Of a DNA stretch of 64,000 nucleotides, positions 7,408 to 15,612 are shown piece by piece (positions within the stretch are counted from its first letter, which is position 1; each line of letters starts with the position of its first letter). The position numbers and the translations under genes were made by a program. This stretch comes from Actinoplanes nipponensis (GTDB lineage: Bacteria; Actinomycetota; Actinomycetes; Mycobacteriales; Micromonosporaceae): assembly GCF_016862275.1 (NCBI RefSeq), contig NZ_BOMQ01000026.1:62001-126000 (forward strand). Direction: 5' to 3'. Under the pieces are notes generated by a model. That model was given only the letters and a program-made list of their open reading frames with translations. It was not told where the DNA came from and did not search any database.

Positions 7408-8658
7408 GTGTCCCTGGTCCGCCGTCTCGTCGTCCGCGCCGCCGCAGCCGTCCTGCTGGTCGCCGCCGTCGCCGGGGTCCCGTCACCGGCTGTGGCCGCG
7501 CTGCCCACCGCCGCGGTGGCCGTGGGCGACAGTTTCATCAGCGGCGAGGGCGCCGGCGCGTACGTCCCGGTCGTGGACGTCGACGGCGCGGCACGCGCCT
7601 TCCCCGGCTGGTCCGCGCCGAACACCGACGCCTTCTTCTGCCACCGCTCGGCCAACGCGTCGCTGCTGCGCGCCACGCTCCCCGGCATCCAGGCCCGGTT
7701 CAACCTGGCCTGCTCGGGGGCCCAGCCGCAGGACCTGACCCGGCCGGCGCAGGAGCGGCCGCGGGGCCGCGCGGTCGCGGCCCAGCTCGACCAGCTGCGG
7801 GCGGTCGCGGCCACCCACGACATCGACCTGGTCCTGGTCGGGCTTGGCTCCAACAACACCCAGTTCACCTTCGGCGACGTGGCCTCGGAGTGCGCCAACC
7901 GGTTCATCGCCGACGCGTGGACGGGCTGGTGGGAGTTCTGGGCCTACGTCAACGGGCCGGTCGAGCAGGAGCCGTGCACCGCCGACGACCTGGCCACCGC
8001 GGCGGAGGTGGCGGCGGCGACGCAGGAGACCCGGGCAGCCGTGCGGGCCCTGCTGACCACGCTGGACGCCGTCGACGCCGACGGGCAGCACCGGGTGGTG
8101 CTGCAGGACTACACGAACCCGCTGGCCCTCGACGTGGTGCCGAGCCTGTGGACCGAGGACGACCGGGCCGACGACCGGGACAAGTTCCGGGCGCTGGGCG
8201 CGGAGCGCTACCGGGCCGGCTGCCCGGTGCACCGCGCCAGCCTGCCGGCCGGGCACGCCTTCTCCGCGGCGCTGGGCAGCCTGGTCTCGGCCGTGCACGC
8301 CGGCCTGTCCGCCGAGTTTCCCGGGGCCGACCTGGTGTACCTGAACGTCCAGCAGGCGTTCGACGGCGCCCGGCTGTGCGAGGCCGGAGCCGATCCGGCG
8401 GCCGCGCTGGCCACCCCGATCCGGTTGCAGGACGGCCCGACCGGCGTGTTCCTGACCGACCTGGCCGGCTACGACAAGATCGCGGTGCAGCGCATCGCCA
8501 GCGCCTGCGTCACCTACTTCCAGACGTGTCAGGAGTCCTGGCACCCGGACGCCGACGGCCACGCCGTGCTCGGCCGCTGCCTGACCGGCGCGGCCACCGC
8601 GACCGCCCGTTCGGTGGCGTGCGTCCGCTCGCCCGACGGGGCCGTGACGGTGCGCTGA
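7408..8658 (+). CDS. Secreted SGNH/GDSL-family hydrolase
   Basis: A 416-aa exported esterase or lipase-like enzyme. The N-terminus is a signal peptide: basic start (VSLVRRLVVR), hydrophobic core, and cleavage likely after PAVA. The nucleophile block is AVGDSFISGEGAG (block I). An N-containing block III is seen as GLGSNNTQF, and the terminal block with catalytic Asp/His as WHPDADGHAVLG. Several cysteines suggest disulfides outside the cell. GTG at 7408 is chosen because GGAGG lies just upstream and the signal peptide begins there; an upstream extension would be non-coding in character. A terminator hairpin follows at 8665. The natural substrate (lipid, acylated glycan) is unknown. Confidence 0.85.
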   Translation: MSLVRRLVVRAAAAVLLVAAVAGVPSPAVAALPTAAVAVGDSFISGEGAGAYVPVVDVDGAARAFPGWSAPNTDAFFCHRSANASLLRATLPGIQARFNLACSGAQPQDLTRPAQERPRGRAVAAQLDQLRAVAATHDIDLVLVGLGSNNTQFTFGDVASECANRFIADAWTGWWEFWAYVNGPVEQEPCTADDLATAAEVAAATQETRAAVRALLTTLDAVDADGQHRVVLQDYTNPLALDVVPSLWTEDDRADDRDKFRALGAERYRAGCPVHRASLPAGHAFSAALGSLVSAVHAGLSAEFPGADLVYLNVQQAFDGARLCEAGADPAAALATPIRLQDGPTGVFLTDLAGYDKIAVQRIASACVTYFQTCQESWHPDADGHAVLGRCLTGAATATARSVACVRSPDGAVTVR

Positions 8659-8664
8659 CCTGCG

Positions 8665-8693
8665 CCACCCGTCCGGGAGACCGGATCGGGTGG
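8665..8693 (+). terminator. Terminator hairpin after the SGNH hydrolase gene
   Basis: ccacccgtccgg (8665-8676) pairs with ccggatcgggtgg (8681-8693) around a GAGA tetraloop, with a single bulged base. It begins 6 bases after the stop codon at 8658. Confidence 0.6.
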
Positions 8694-8822
8694 AGATCGC
8701 GGCCCCGGCGTTTACGACGCGTACGCCCGGGCAGGTTCCCGGACCCGTGGTGCCTCACCCCGGCCGCGTGACCCTCCGGGAACGCGTCGGGGTGCGATAC
8801 CCCGACGGCACCTGGAGGCAGA

Positions 8823-9353
8823 GTGGACACCACTGATTTCGACACGATGAGCGAGGAACAGCTCCGGCAGCGGGCCCTCGCGGCCGGCCTGCTCGGGGCG
8901 GCGGACATGCGACGCGACGACTTGGTCGCCACCCTGCGCGACGGCGCGATGACGCGGTCGGAGGAACGGCTGGTGGTCGGCAACGACGTGGTGGCGATCG
9001 GCCGCGCCCGGCTGCGCAAACACGTGGTGAGCGAGGACGTGCAGATCACGGTCACCGTGCGCCGCGAGGAGCTGCGGCTGGAGCGGGCGGCCGTCCCCGC
9101 TCATGAGCAGTCCCTGGTCGGGGATCCCGACGTGTTCGGGCCCGCCGAGGAGTTCGCGACCGCCGACGGGGGCGTCATCTTCGCGGTCACCCTGCACGAG
9201 GAGCGCCCGGTCGTCACCACCGAGATCGTGCCGGTGGAGCGGGTGCGGCTGGTCAAGGTGGTGCACACCGACCAGCGCACGGTCTCCGGCGAGGTCCGCA
9301 AGGAACGCATCGAGGTCACGCTCCCCGGCGAGGCGCCGGCGACGGTGGAGTGA
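8823..9353 (+). CDS. YsnF/AvaK-type (DUF2382) stress protein
   Basis: A 176-aa cytoplasmic protein. Residues 1-50 form a helical segment (SEEQLRQRALAAGLLG...) resembling the small DNA-binding-like helix repeats before some DUF2382 domains. The rest is the DUF2382 domain: EERLVVGNDVVAIGRARLRKHVVSEDVQITVTV and later ERPVVTTEIVPVERVRLVK, with the alternating acidic/basic beta-strand pattern of the family. Such proteins are linked to general stress but have no proven activity. GTG at 8823 has GGAGGCAGA upstream. It appears to be transcribed alone. Confidence 0.82.
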   Translation: MDTTDFDTMSEEQLRQRALAAGLLGAADMRRDDLVATLRDGAMTRSEERLVVGNDVVAIGRARLRKHVVSEDVQITVTVRREELRLERAAVPAHEQSLVGDPDVFGPAEEFATADGGVIFAVTLHEERPVVTTEIVPVERVRLVKVVHTDQRTVSGEVRKERIEVTLPGEAPATVE

Positions 9354-9808
9354 CGCGACCGGCTGTCATGGACGCCACCGAGTGACCACGCAGAGTCAGA
9401 TAGTCGGCGTGCGAGGCCAGATATAACCGCGTTGCACCCCAGGCCGTACGGACAGTGACGACTTTGCGGGTGATCCGTACCACTGCGACGAGTCGGACAT
9501 CGGTGCTCCGTGCCCGTCCGCCCTGGTCACGGCCGGGCCGGGCGGGTCTCGCCGGGTTCGTCGGGTCCATGCCGCAGTTGGTCGGCCTGGGCGAAACCCG
9601 CGGGGTGGGATATGCCTGAGGTGGTGGATGTGGCGCGGCCCTGATCGTTCGGTCGGATCGGGGTGGCCGCTCGGCCGGCGTCACGCTGGCTCGGCGGTCA
9701 GTTGACCCTGGGTAGCGGTGCGGTAGATTTGGTGACAGAAGCGAGCGAGCCAGGCTTCTCCCCCAAAAGCCCCATACGCTCCGCATCTGCCACCCCGAAG
9801 GAACCGCC
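9354..9808. other. 455-base intergenic region carrying a promoter
   Basis: No gene is seen. It is somewhat richer in A+T near 9400-9440. It contains the promoter at 9702-9729 and the leader of the peptide-SpeD-GNAT unit downstream. Confidence 0.5.
9702..9729 (+). promoter_or_regulatory. Promoter of the peptide-SpeD-GNAT unit
   Basis: TTGACC (9702-9707) and TAGATT (9724-9729) are 16 bases apart, nearly the same boxes and spacing as the glycosyltransferase promoter. Transcription would start near 9736 and give a leader of about 70 bases before the 39-codon gene at 9809. Confidence 0.6.
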
Positions 9809-9928
9809 ATGCCGACCACCGCTCCCCCCGAAACCACGAAGCGTGACGACACGCGGTCACCCTCGGTGAGAAGCCGGGATCCCAAGCCGCCCGTCCGGCC
9901 CCGGCCCAGCACCGCGCCCTCGTGGTGA
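9809..9928 (+). CDS. 39-residue Pro/Arg/Thr-rich peptide
   Basis: The ATG at 9809 is preceded by GAAGGA about 6 bases upstream. The frame encodes MPTTAPPETTKRDD... and ends ...RPSTAPSW. It is rich in Pro (10 of 39), Ser/Thr and Arg/Lys, and has no hydrophobic segment, so it is not a secretion signal. It is the first reading frame after a good promoter and lies 44 bases before the SpeD-like gene. It could be a precursor peptide for modification, a leader peptide that controls the genes behind it, or a chance frame. I favour a real short gene because promoter, ribosome binding site and order agree. Confidence 0.5.
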   Translation: MPTTAPPETTKRDDTRSPSVRSRDPKPPVRPRPSTAPSW

Positions 9929-9972
9929 CCTCGCACCGCTCCCGATCCCCGCACCCGGAAGGCCCCACCGAC

Positions 9973-10323
9973 ATGCTGGATTTCAAGGACCTCGCCCCGG
10001 CCATCCACCGCCAGCGCATGGTGGTCGAGGGATACCCGACGTTCGTGATCACGGACGAGCACATCAAGGACTACCTGCAGAAGCTCTCCGACGTGACCGA
10101 GATGATCACGATCATCGAGCCGGTCACCCACGTCAGCGACCTCTACGGCTGGGCCGGCTGGATCCACTGGGAGACCTCCGGCGCGCACTTCTACTCGTGG
10201 GAGCGCCCGATCTCGTTCTTCAGCGTCGACATCTACACCTGCAAGGCCTTCGACCCGCAGACGGTCATGGACTTCACCAGGGACTACTTCCGGACCACCG
10301 AGATCGTCGCCAAGGAGTTCTGA
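9973..10323 (+). CDS. Divergent SpeD-like protein (AdoMet decarboxylase fold)
   Basis: A 116-aa protein with the size and C-terminal signature of the short bacterial S-adenosylmethionine decarboxylase family (SpeD/SpeH), pyruvoyl enzymes that cut themselves before a Ser. SVDIYTC (Cys90) matches the conserved DVYTC active-site Cys. Ser69 in ETSGAHFY aligns with the Ser that becomes the pyruvoyl group, but the usual Glu-Ser is Thr-Ser and the His five residues on is Tyr; a His sits at 72 instead. It may therefore use another substrate or not self-process. ATG at 9973 has GGAAGG upstream; a GTG at 9922 is possible but lies in the peptide gene. No spermidine synthase is nearby. The stop is 2 bases before the next start, so the two are coupled. 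Confidence 0.68.
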   Translation: MLDFKDLAPAIHRQRMVVEGYPTFVITDEHIKDYLQKLSDVTEMITIIEPVTHVSDLYGWAGWIHWETSGAHFYSWERPISFFSVDIYTCKAFDPQTVMDFTRDYFRTTEIVAKEF

Positions 10324-10325
10324 GC

Positions 10326-11195
10326 ATGGCCCCCACGACGACCGCGCGGTACGACCTCGACCCCGCCACCGTGCGGCGGGTCACCGCGGCGTTCCTGGCC
10401 GCGCACCCCGGCCGCGGCCGTTTCGTCACGGCGGTCGTCGGGCCGGACAGCGACCTGGCCGCGGTCGGCCGGTCCCTGGAGCGCCAGGTCTTCACCGAGG
10501 CGTTCGGCAACGACGCCGCGGTCATGGCCGCCGAGTACGGCCCGTACGAGGCGGCCAGCCTGTTCTTCCTGGTGATCGACCGGCGGCGCGGCGTCCCGGC
10601 CGGCGTCGCCCGGATGATCGAGAGCCGCGGCGCGGGCGTCAAGACCGTCGACGACGCCCCGCAGCACATCGGCGCCGACGTCGCCACCATCCTCGCCGCG
10701 CACGGCATGACCGGCGAGAAGGTCTGGGACTGCGCCACCCTCGCGGTGCTGCCGCAGTACCGCGGCGGCCGATCGTCGCTGCTGGTCAGCACGATGATCT
10801 ACCGCACCTTCCTGGTCCTGGGCCGGCGCCACGGCGTGCGGCACGCGGTGTCGATGCTCGACCGGGGCGCCTACCGCAACCTGCGGATGATCGGCGTGCC
10901 GATGCGCACGCTGGCCGGCTCCGGTCCGTTCGAGTACCTCGGCTCGGCCGAGAACCGGGCCGTCCACATGGACTTCCCGGCCATCGAGCAGGCCGTGCGT
11001 GAGCAGGCCGCCCGGATGCGCCGGGCGGCGCGGCCCGGGCTCACCGCGCTGCGCCGCGACGGCCTGGGCAAGCTGCTCAAGCGCCGGGTCGCGGCCGGGG
11101 TGTCACGCCGCATCGGTACGGGCCGCGACGTCGACGACCACATCGTCGTCGTGCCCGGCGAGCAGGGCGTTTTCCGCCTCGACCCGATCGGCTGA
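10326..11195 (+). CDS. GNAT acyltransferase of the LuxI/FeeM (N-acyl amino acid synthase) type
   Basis: A 289-aa protein. The N-terminal half has the look of autoinducer or N-acyl-amino-acid synthases (VFTEAFGND, EYGPYEAASLFFLVID, GVPAGVARMI). The second half carries a GNAT acyl-carrier-binding segment (LAVLPQYRGGRSS), then GVRHAVSMLDRGAYRNL and MIGVPM. Family members join an acyl chain from acyl-ACP or acyl-CoA to the amine of an amino acid or, in LuxI, of AdoMet. ATG at 10326 follows the SpeD-like stop by 2 bases, with AGGAG inside the preceding gene. Pairing with an AdoMet-decarboxylase homologue suggests the latter makes the amine that is acylated; this is inference. The C-terminal 70 residues are basic and unassigned. 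Confidence 0.65.
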   Translation: MAPTTTARYDLDPATVRRVTAAFLAAHPGRGRFVTAVVGPDSDLAAVGRSLERQVFTEAFGNDAAVMAAEYGPYEAASLFFLVIDRRRGVPAGVARMIESRGAGVKTVDDAPQHIGADVATILAAHGMTGEKVWDCATLAVLPQYRGGRSSLLVSTMIYRTFLVLGRRHGVRHAVSMLDRGAYRNLRMIGVPMRTLAGSGPFEYLGSAENRAVHMDFPAIEQAVREQAARMRRAARPGLTALRRDGLGKLLKRRVAAGVSRRIGTGRDVDDHIVVVPGEQGVFRLDPIG

Positions 11196-11290
11196 TGCTC
11201 GACCCGGGCGTTTGTCCGGCCGGGGCCGAGGGTACGTCGCCCTGCAACCGTGCCGGGGGCGAGCGCGCGGTGACGGAACAGGGGGCGGCA

Positions 11291-12280
11291 ATGCGGACGC
11301 TGGGCGGGCGGTACCAGCTCGAGCAGCGCATCGGCATCGGGGGAATGTCCGAAGTGTGGCGTGGGCACGACCGGGTGCTCGACCGGCCCGTGGCGGTCAA
11401 GATCATGGCGCCCGCGGTCGAGGGCACCCTGGGCGAGGTCAACGGCGTCGACCTGGTGCGCACCGAGGCGCGCTCGGCCGCCCGGCTGGCCCACCCGAAC
11501 GTCGCCGGGGTGCACGACTTCGGCACCTCGTCGGCGCCCGGCCGGGAGGTCCCGTACATCGTCATGGAGCTCGTGGACGGCCAGACGCTCAGTGAGCACC
11601 TGGTCGCCGGGCTGTTCGACTGGCGCATCGCCGTCCGGGTCTGCGCCGAGGTCGCGGCCGCGCTGGCCGCCGCGCACGCCGAGCACGTCGTGCACCGCGA
11701 CATCAAGCCGGCCAACATCATGCTCACCCCGGCCGGCGCCAAGGTCCTCGACTTCGGCATCGCCGCGGCGGTCGGCAGCCACGACCCCGACCCCGACGGC
11801 CCGGTCATGGGCACCCCGGCGTACGTCGCCCCGGAACGCTTCGAGGGCCTGCCGGCCACCCCGGCGTCCGACATGTACTCCCTCGGTGTGCTGCTCTACC
11901 ACTGCCTCTCCGGCCGGCTGCCCTGGCAGGCGGCCAGCCACACCGAGTTGGTGAACGCCCAGCGCCACCGCGACCCCGACCCGCTGCCGGTCATCGAGGG
12001 CATGGCGCCCGAGGTGCTCGACCTGTGCTCACGCTGCCTGCACCGCGACCCGGCCGAGCGGCCCACCGCCCTGGTGGCCGCGCTGCTGCTGGCCGAGGCG
12101 GTGGACGCCCGGGTGTACGTGCCGCTGATGGACGTCAGCGCGATGATGCCGCGCCCGTCGCGGGTGTCGCCGTGGGACGAGCGCGCCGCCGAGGCGCCGA
12201 CCGACATGGCGCTGCCGGTCGACCCCGACCAGGACACCAGCTACCTGGCCGACCGCCCGGGCCGGCACCGCGCCGGCTGA
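11291..12280 (+). CDS. Soluble Ser/Thr protein kinase (Hanks type)
   Basis: A 329-aa protein that is almost entirely kinase domain. The Gly-rich loop is IGIGGMSEVWRG, the ATP-anchoring Lys is in PVAVKIM, the catalytic loop is VVHRDIKPANIM, the metal motif is DFGIAA, and the activation segment ends in YVAPE. All catalytic residues are present. Unlike PknA/PknB types it has no transmembrane helix or PASTA domains; after about residue 265 only a short acidic, Pro-rich tail remains. It therefore acts in the cytoplasm. ATG at 11291 with a GGGGGC site is used; GTG at 11270 in the same frame is possible. The gap from the acyltransferase gene is 95 bases. Targets unknown. Confidence 0.85.
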   Translation: MRTLGGRYQLEQRIGIGGMSEVWRGHDRVLDRPVAVKIMAPAVEGTLGEVNGVDLVRTEARSAARLAHPNVAGVHDFGTSSAPGREVPYIVMELVDGQTLSEHLVAGLFDWRIAVRVCAEVAAALAAAHAEHVVHRDIKPANIMLTPAGAKVLDFGIAAAVGSHDPDPDGPVMGTPAYVAPERFEGLPATPASDMYSLGVLLYHCLSGRLPWQAASHTELVNAQRHRDPDPLPVIEGMAPEVLDLCSRCLHRDPAERPTALVAALLLAEAVDARVYVPLMDVSAMMPRPSRVSPWDERAAEAPTDMALPVDPDQDTSYLADRPGRHRAG

Positions 12281-12317
12281 GCCCGTCCGGGCGGGGGACG
12301 AGCCGGCCGGCGCCGGG

Positions 12318-12950
12318 TCAGCCGGCCGCGGGCCGGGCCGCCTGCGCCGCCAGCCAGCGCGGATAGCTGAAGCGGCTGATGGTCAGCTCGGGGTGGGCCA
12401 GCACGTGCCGGGCGAAACGGGCCCGGTCGTCGTCGAGCCCGGCGATCGCCTCGGCCGGCGCGAGGTGGCGCAGCAGGCCGGCGTACCGCCAGTCCTTGCA
12501 CCGGTACGGCCGCCGCAGCGCCACCACGAGCAGCTCGGCGAGCTCGGGCTCCTGCTCCGCCGGCACCCCGCCGCGGGTGAAGTCGCGCAGCACCCGCTCC
12601 TTGGTGGTCCACGGCGAGCACGGCCAGGACGTCCGCAGGTCCGCCGGGAACCGCTCCTCCCAGCGCAGGAAGAGCACCGCGTACGGGGCGTAGTGCGACC
12701 GCACCGCCGGGTCCTCGGCCCGGCAGAAGGCGGTGACCAGGCCGTCCAGGGTCAGGTCGAGCCGCCGCCGGTAGGTGTTCTCGGCGGCCCGGTTCCAGCC
12801 CTGCCGCGCCTGGATGTCGTCGGCGCGCTGCCGCGACCGGGTGGCGTCGGCGAGCAGGGCGCGGTGGCGTACCAGGGCCGCCGACCGCCGGGCGTCGTCG
12901 GGGGAGACCAGGTCGAGGACCCAGGTCTGGTCGTCCGGCAGCGCGCGCAC
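12318..12950 (-). CDS. Conserved-looking protein of unknown function
   Basis: About 210 residues from GTG at 12950, or 234 from a CTG at 13022 whose CTGA overlaps the upstream Usp stop. The longer start would mirror the GTGA coupling seen one gene earlier and keeps coding-like sequence (RQAFRWAARARTWH), so it deserves thought. No domain is recognised. Notable segments are QTWVLDLVSPDDARRS, NTYRRRLDLTLDGLVTAFCRAED, YAPYAVLFLRWEERFP and ISRFSYPRWL. It is rich in Arg, Asp and Trp, mostly helical in appearance, without signal or membrane segment. It is the last gene of a permease-Usp operon and faces the kinase gene, with stops 37 bases apart. Confidence 0.6.
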   Translation of the reverse strand: MRALPDDQTWVLDLVSPDDARRSAALVRHRALLADATRSRQRADDIQARQGWNRAAENTYRRRLDLTLDGLVTAFCRAEDPAVRSHYAPYAVLFLRWEERFPADLRTSWPCSPWTTKERVLRDFTRGGVPAEQEPELAELLVVALRRPYRCKDWRYAGLLRHLAPAEAIAGLDDDRARFARHVLAHPELTISRFSYPRWLAAQAARPAAG

Positions 12951-13018
12951 CGCCGCAGCATGCCAGGTGCGCGCCCGCGCCGCCCAGCGGAACGCCTGGC
13001 GGGCGGCCCGGGCCCGGC

Positions 13019-13900
13019 TCAGCCGCTGCGCGGGACCACCACGACCGGCCGCCGGGCCCGGCGGACCAGCCGCGCCGACACCCCGCCGAGCAGCACCCGC
13101 CGGGCCGGGCCGTAGCCGCGGGACCCGCAGAACAGCACGTCGACGTCGTCCAGGTCGGCGAGGGTGTCCACGACGTCGCCGGTCCGGATCTCCCAGTCCG
13201 ACGCCACCGCGCCGACCGAGGCGGCCGCCCGGCTCAGCGCCGACTCGTAGGTCTCCCGGGCGGTCTCCAGGAACGCCTGCTCGGCATCCTGGCCGACCAG
13301 GAACGGCATGGTCGCGTCCGGGTCGGCGACGACCGTGTAGAGCCGCAGCGGGCTGCCCGTGCGCGCCGCCAGCCGGGCGGCGGCGGTGAGCGCGGCCCGG
13401 CCGTCGGGCGTGTCCACGTACGCCACGCCGATGCGGCCCAGCGCGCCCGGGGGCGTCTCCATCGCGGCCGGGGCGACCACCACCGGGCAGAGGCTGCCGG
13501 CCAGCAGCCGGTCCGCGGTGCTGCCGGCGAACAGCCGGTGCTTGGGCCCGGCCCGCCCGGAGCCGACCACGATCGCCTCCGCCGCCAGTTCCTCGGCGAG
13601 GTCGTGCAGCCCGTGCGCGGCCGAGCTGGAGGCCACCACCCGGTACGAGATGTCGCCGTCGGCGCCGCCCAGTGTCGCCCGGGCCTGGTCCAGCACCGCC
13701 TCCGCGGCCCGGTGCCGGTCGGCGACCCACTCGGCGTCCACCCGGCCCGACCCGATGGCCGACGGCGCGGGGTGCACCACCGCCACCACCAGGGGCGCGC
13801 CCAGCGTCATCGCCGCCCACCGGCCGAACAGCAGCGCGTCCTCGGCGGAGGGGCCGCCGTCCACCCCGACGATCACCGGCGCGGGCGCGGCGGCGGTCAC
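13019..13900 (-). CDS. Tandem universal stress protein (two Usp domains)
   Basis: A 293-aa cytoplasmic protein with two Usp domains. The first runs from PVIVGVDGGPSAEDAL to about residue 145 and ends in the nucleotide-binding pattern VVGSGRAGPKHRLFAGSTADRLL. The second starts at RIGVAYVDTPDGRAAL and ends with CGSRGYGPARRVLLGGVSARLV...RPVVVV. Both keep the GxG-x(9)-G-S/V ATP-binding signature, suggesting an ATP-binding type. GTG at 13900 overlaps the amino-acid permease stop by 4 bases (GTGA), so the two are translationally coupled. Usp proteins next to permeases often modulate transport or stress response; the role here is inferred. Confidence 0.87.
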   Translation of the reverse strand: MTAAAPAPVIVGVDGGPSAEDALLFGRWAAMTLGAPLVVAVVHPAPSAIGSGRVDAEWVADRHRAAEAVLDQARATLGGADGDISYRVVASSSAAHGLHDLAEELAAEAIVVGSGRAGPKHRLFAGSTADRLLAGSLCPVVVAPAAMETPPGALGRIGVAYVDTPDGRAALTAAARLAARTGSPLRLYTVVADPDATMPFLVGQDAEQAFLETARETYESALSRAAASVGAVASDWEIRTGDVVDTLADLDDVDVLFCGSRGYGPARRVLLGGVSARLVRRARRPVVVVPRSG

Positions 13901-15384
13901 CGCGGGCCCCCGGGCGGCGTGTCCGGGGTGGTGTCCCGGGCCCAGCTCGGGGTGCCGTCCCCGCCCGCGCCGGGGCTGCGCAGCCGGGAGTGCCGGTAGC
14001 CGTACAGGAAGTAGATGGCCAGGCCCAGGACCAGCCAGACCACGAACCGGATCCAGGTGCTCAGCGGCAGGTCCGACATCAGGTACACGGCGAACAGCAC
14101 GCCGATGGCCGGCAGCACCGGCGACCACGGCACCCGGTACGGCCGGGGCATCTCCGGCCGGGTCCGGCGCAGGATGACCACGCCGATGTTGACCAGCACG
14201 AACGCGAACAGCGTGCCGATGTTGACCAGCTTGACGATCTCCGACAACGGCACCAGGGCGGCCAGCACCGAGATCAGCAGGCCGAGGCCGATGGTCAGCC
14301 GGGCCGGGGTCCCGTACCGCTCGTTGACCTTGGCGAAGCGCTGCGGCAGCAGGCCGTCGCGGCACATCGCGAAGAAGATGCGGGTCTGGCCGTACAGGAT
14401 CACCAGCACGACGCTGGTGATCGCCACGACCGCGCCCAGCGCCAGGATCGAGGCCGCCCAGCTGATCCCGGCGCCCTCCTCCAGGGCCGCGGCCAGCGGC
14501 GCGTCGCTGCCCTTCAGCTGGTCCGGGCTGGCGATGCCGATCGCGCCGACCGCGGTCAGCACGTAGAAGACGGTGCAGATGATCAGCGAGCCGATGATGG
14601 CCAGCGGCAGGTCCCGCGACGGGTTGCGGGCCTCCTCGCTGCCGGTGGAGACGGCGTCGAAGCCGATGTACGCGAAGAAGATGATCGCGGCGGCCGAGGT
14701 GACCCCGTCGACCCCGCTCGGGGCGAACGGCTGGAAGTTGCCGGTGCCGAAGTTGACGATCGCCACCACGATGAAGAACAGCAGCACGGTCAGCTTGACG
14801 CCGACCATCACCAGGTTCACCCGGGCGCTCTCGGTCACGCCGCGCACCAGCAGCGCGGTGATGGCCAGCACGATGAAGACCGCCGGCAGGTTGAAGATGC
14901 CGCCGTCCTCGGGCGACTTGGCGATCGCGTCCGGCAGCGCGACGCCGAACGCCGAGTCGAGGAAGGCGTTGAGGTTGCCGCCCCAGCCGACCGCGATCGC
15001 GGCGACCGACACCCCGTACTCCAGGATCAGGTCCCAGCCGATGATCCACGCCACGATCTCGCCCAGCGTGGCGTACGTGTAGGTGTAGGCGCTGCCGGAG
15101 ACCGGGATGGACGAGGCCAGCTCGGCGTAGGACAGGGCGGAGAACGCGCACGCCACCGCGGCGAGCACGAAGGAGAGGATCACCGCGGGCCCGGCCACGC
15201 CGGCGCCCTCGCCGATCACCACGAAGATGCCGGTGCCGATGATGGCCCCGACGCCCATGGCGGTCAGCTGGGTCGCGCCGACGGCCTTCTTGAGCCCGTG
15301 GCCCTCCTCGGTCGTCTCGGAGATCAGCGACCGGACATCACGGATCGCGAAGATTCCGGGCCTTCGGTTCGAGCCTGTGACCAT
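13897..15384 (-). CDS. APC-family amino-acid permease
   Basis: A 495-aa integral membrane protein of the amino acid-polyamine-organocation superfamily, closest in appearance to the cationic amino-acid (CAT/YfnA) branch. After about 40 cytoplasmic residues, TM1 carries the unwound substrate motif GVGAIIGTGIFVVIGEGAG. About twelve hydrophobic segments follow, with the loop AYIGFDAVSTGSEEARNPSRDLP characteristic of this family. The C-terminal 40 residues are hydrophilic. ATG at 15384 precedes MVTGSNRRPG. The gene begins a leftward operon with the tandem Usp gene (4-base overlap) and an unknown protein. Substrate specificity cannot be assigned. Confidence 0.88.
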   Translation of the reverse strand: MVTGSNRRPGIFAIRDVRSLISETTEEGHGLKKAVGATQLTAMGVGAIIGTGIFVVIGEGAGVAGPAVILSFVLAAVACAFSALSYAELASSIPVSGSAYTYTYATLGEIVAWIIGWDLILEYGVSVAAIAVGWGGNLNAFLDSAFGVALPDAIAKSPEDGGIFNLPAVFIVLAITALLVRGVTESARVNLVMVGVKLTVLLFFIVVAIVNFGTGNFQPFAPSGVDGVTSAAAIIFFAYIGFDAVSTGSEEARNPSRDLPLAIIGSLIICTVFYVLTAVGAIGIASPDQLKGSDAPLAAALEEGAGISWAASILALGAVVAITSVVLVILYGQTRIFFAMCRDGLLPQRFAKVNERYGTPARLTIGLGLLISVLAALVPLSEIVKLVNIGTLFAFVLVNIGVVILRRTRPEMPRPYRVPWSPVLPAIGVLFAVYLMSDLPLSTWIRFVVWLVLGLAIYFLYGYRHSRLRSPGAGGDGTPSWARDTTPDTPPGGPR

Positions 15385-15573
15385 GCCTGACACCGTGGCC
15401 GCCCGGCTGCGCGAACCGCAAGATGATCTGCAGGATGTGGCGAACTTGCCCGCTGCGCTTGCCGATTGCGCCTCGCGATGGGTGACGTCACGGTCACCCT
15501 GGGAGCGCACCCGCTGTCCGCCCCGATCCCGGAAACGGCGGGCAACCTGCGAGGTGAACGGCGGGCGTTGTAG

Positions 15574-15585
15574 CGTGGGCCCACG
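15574..15585. promoter_or_regulatory. Perfect 12-base palindrome upstream of the STAS gene
   Basis: cgtgggcccacg lies between a possible -10 box (TAGCGT, 15571-15576, overlapping it) and the STAS gene start at 15613. Its position in the divergent gap between permease and STAS genes fits an operator. There is no direct proof. Confidence 0.35.
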
Positions 15586-15612
15586 GGTGAACCGGGTGCG
15601 GAGGTCGGAACC

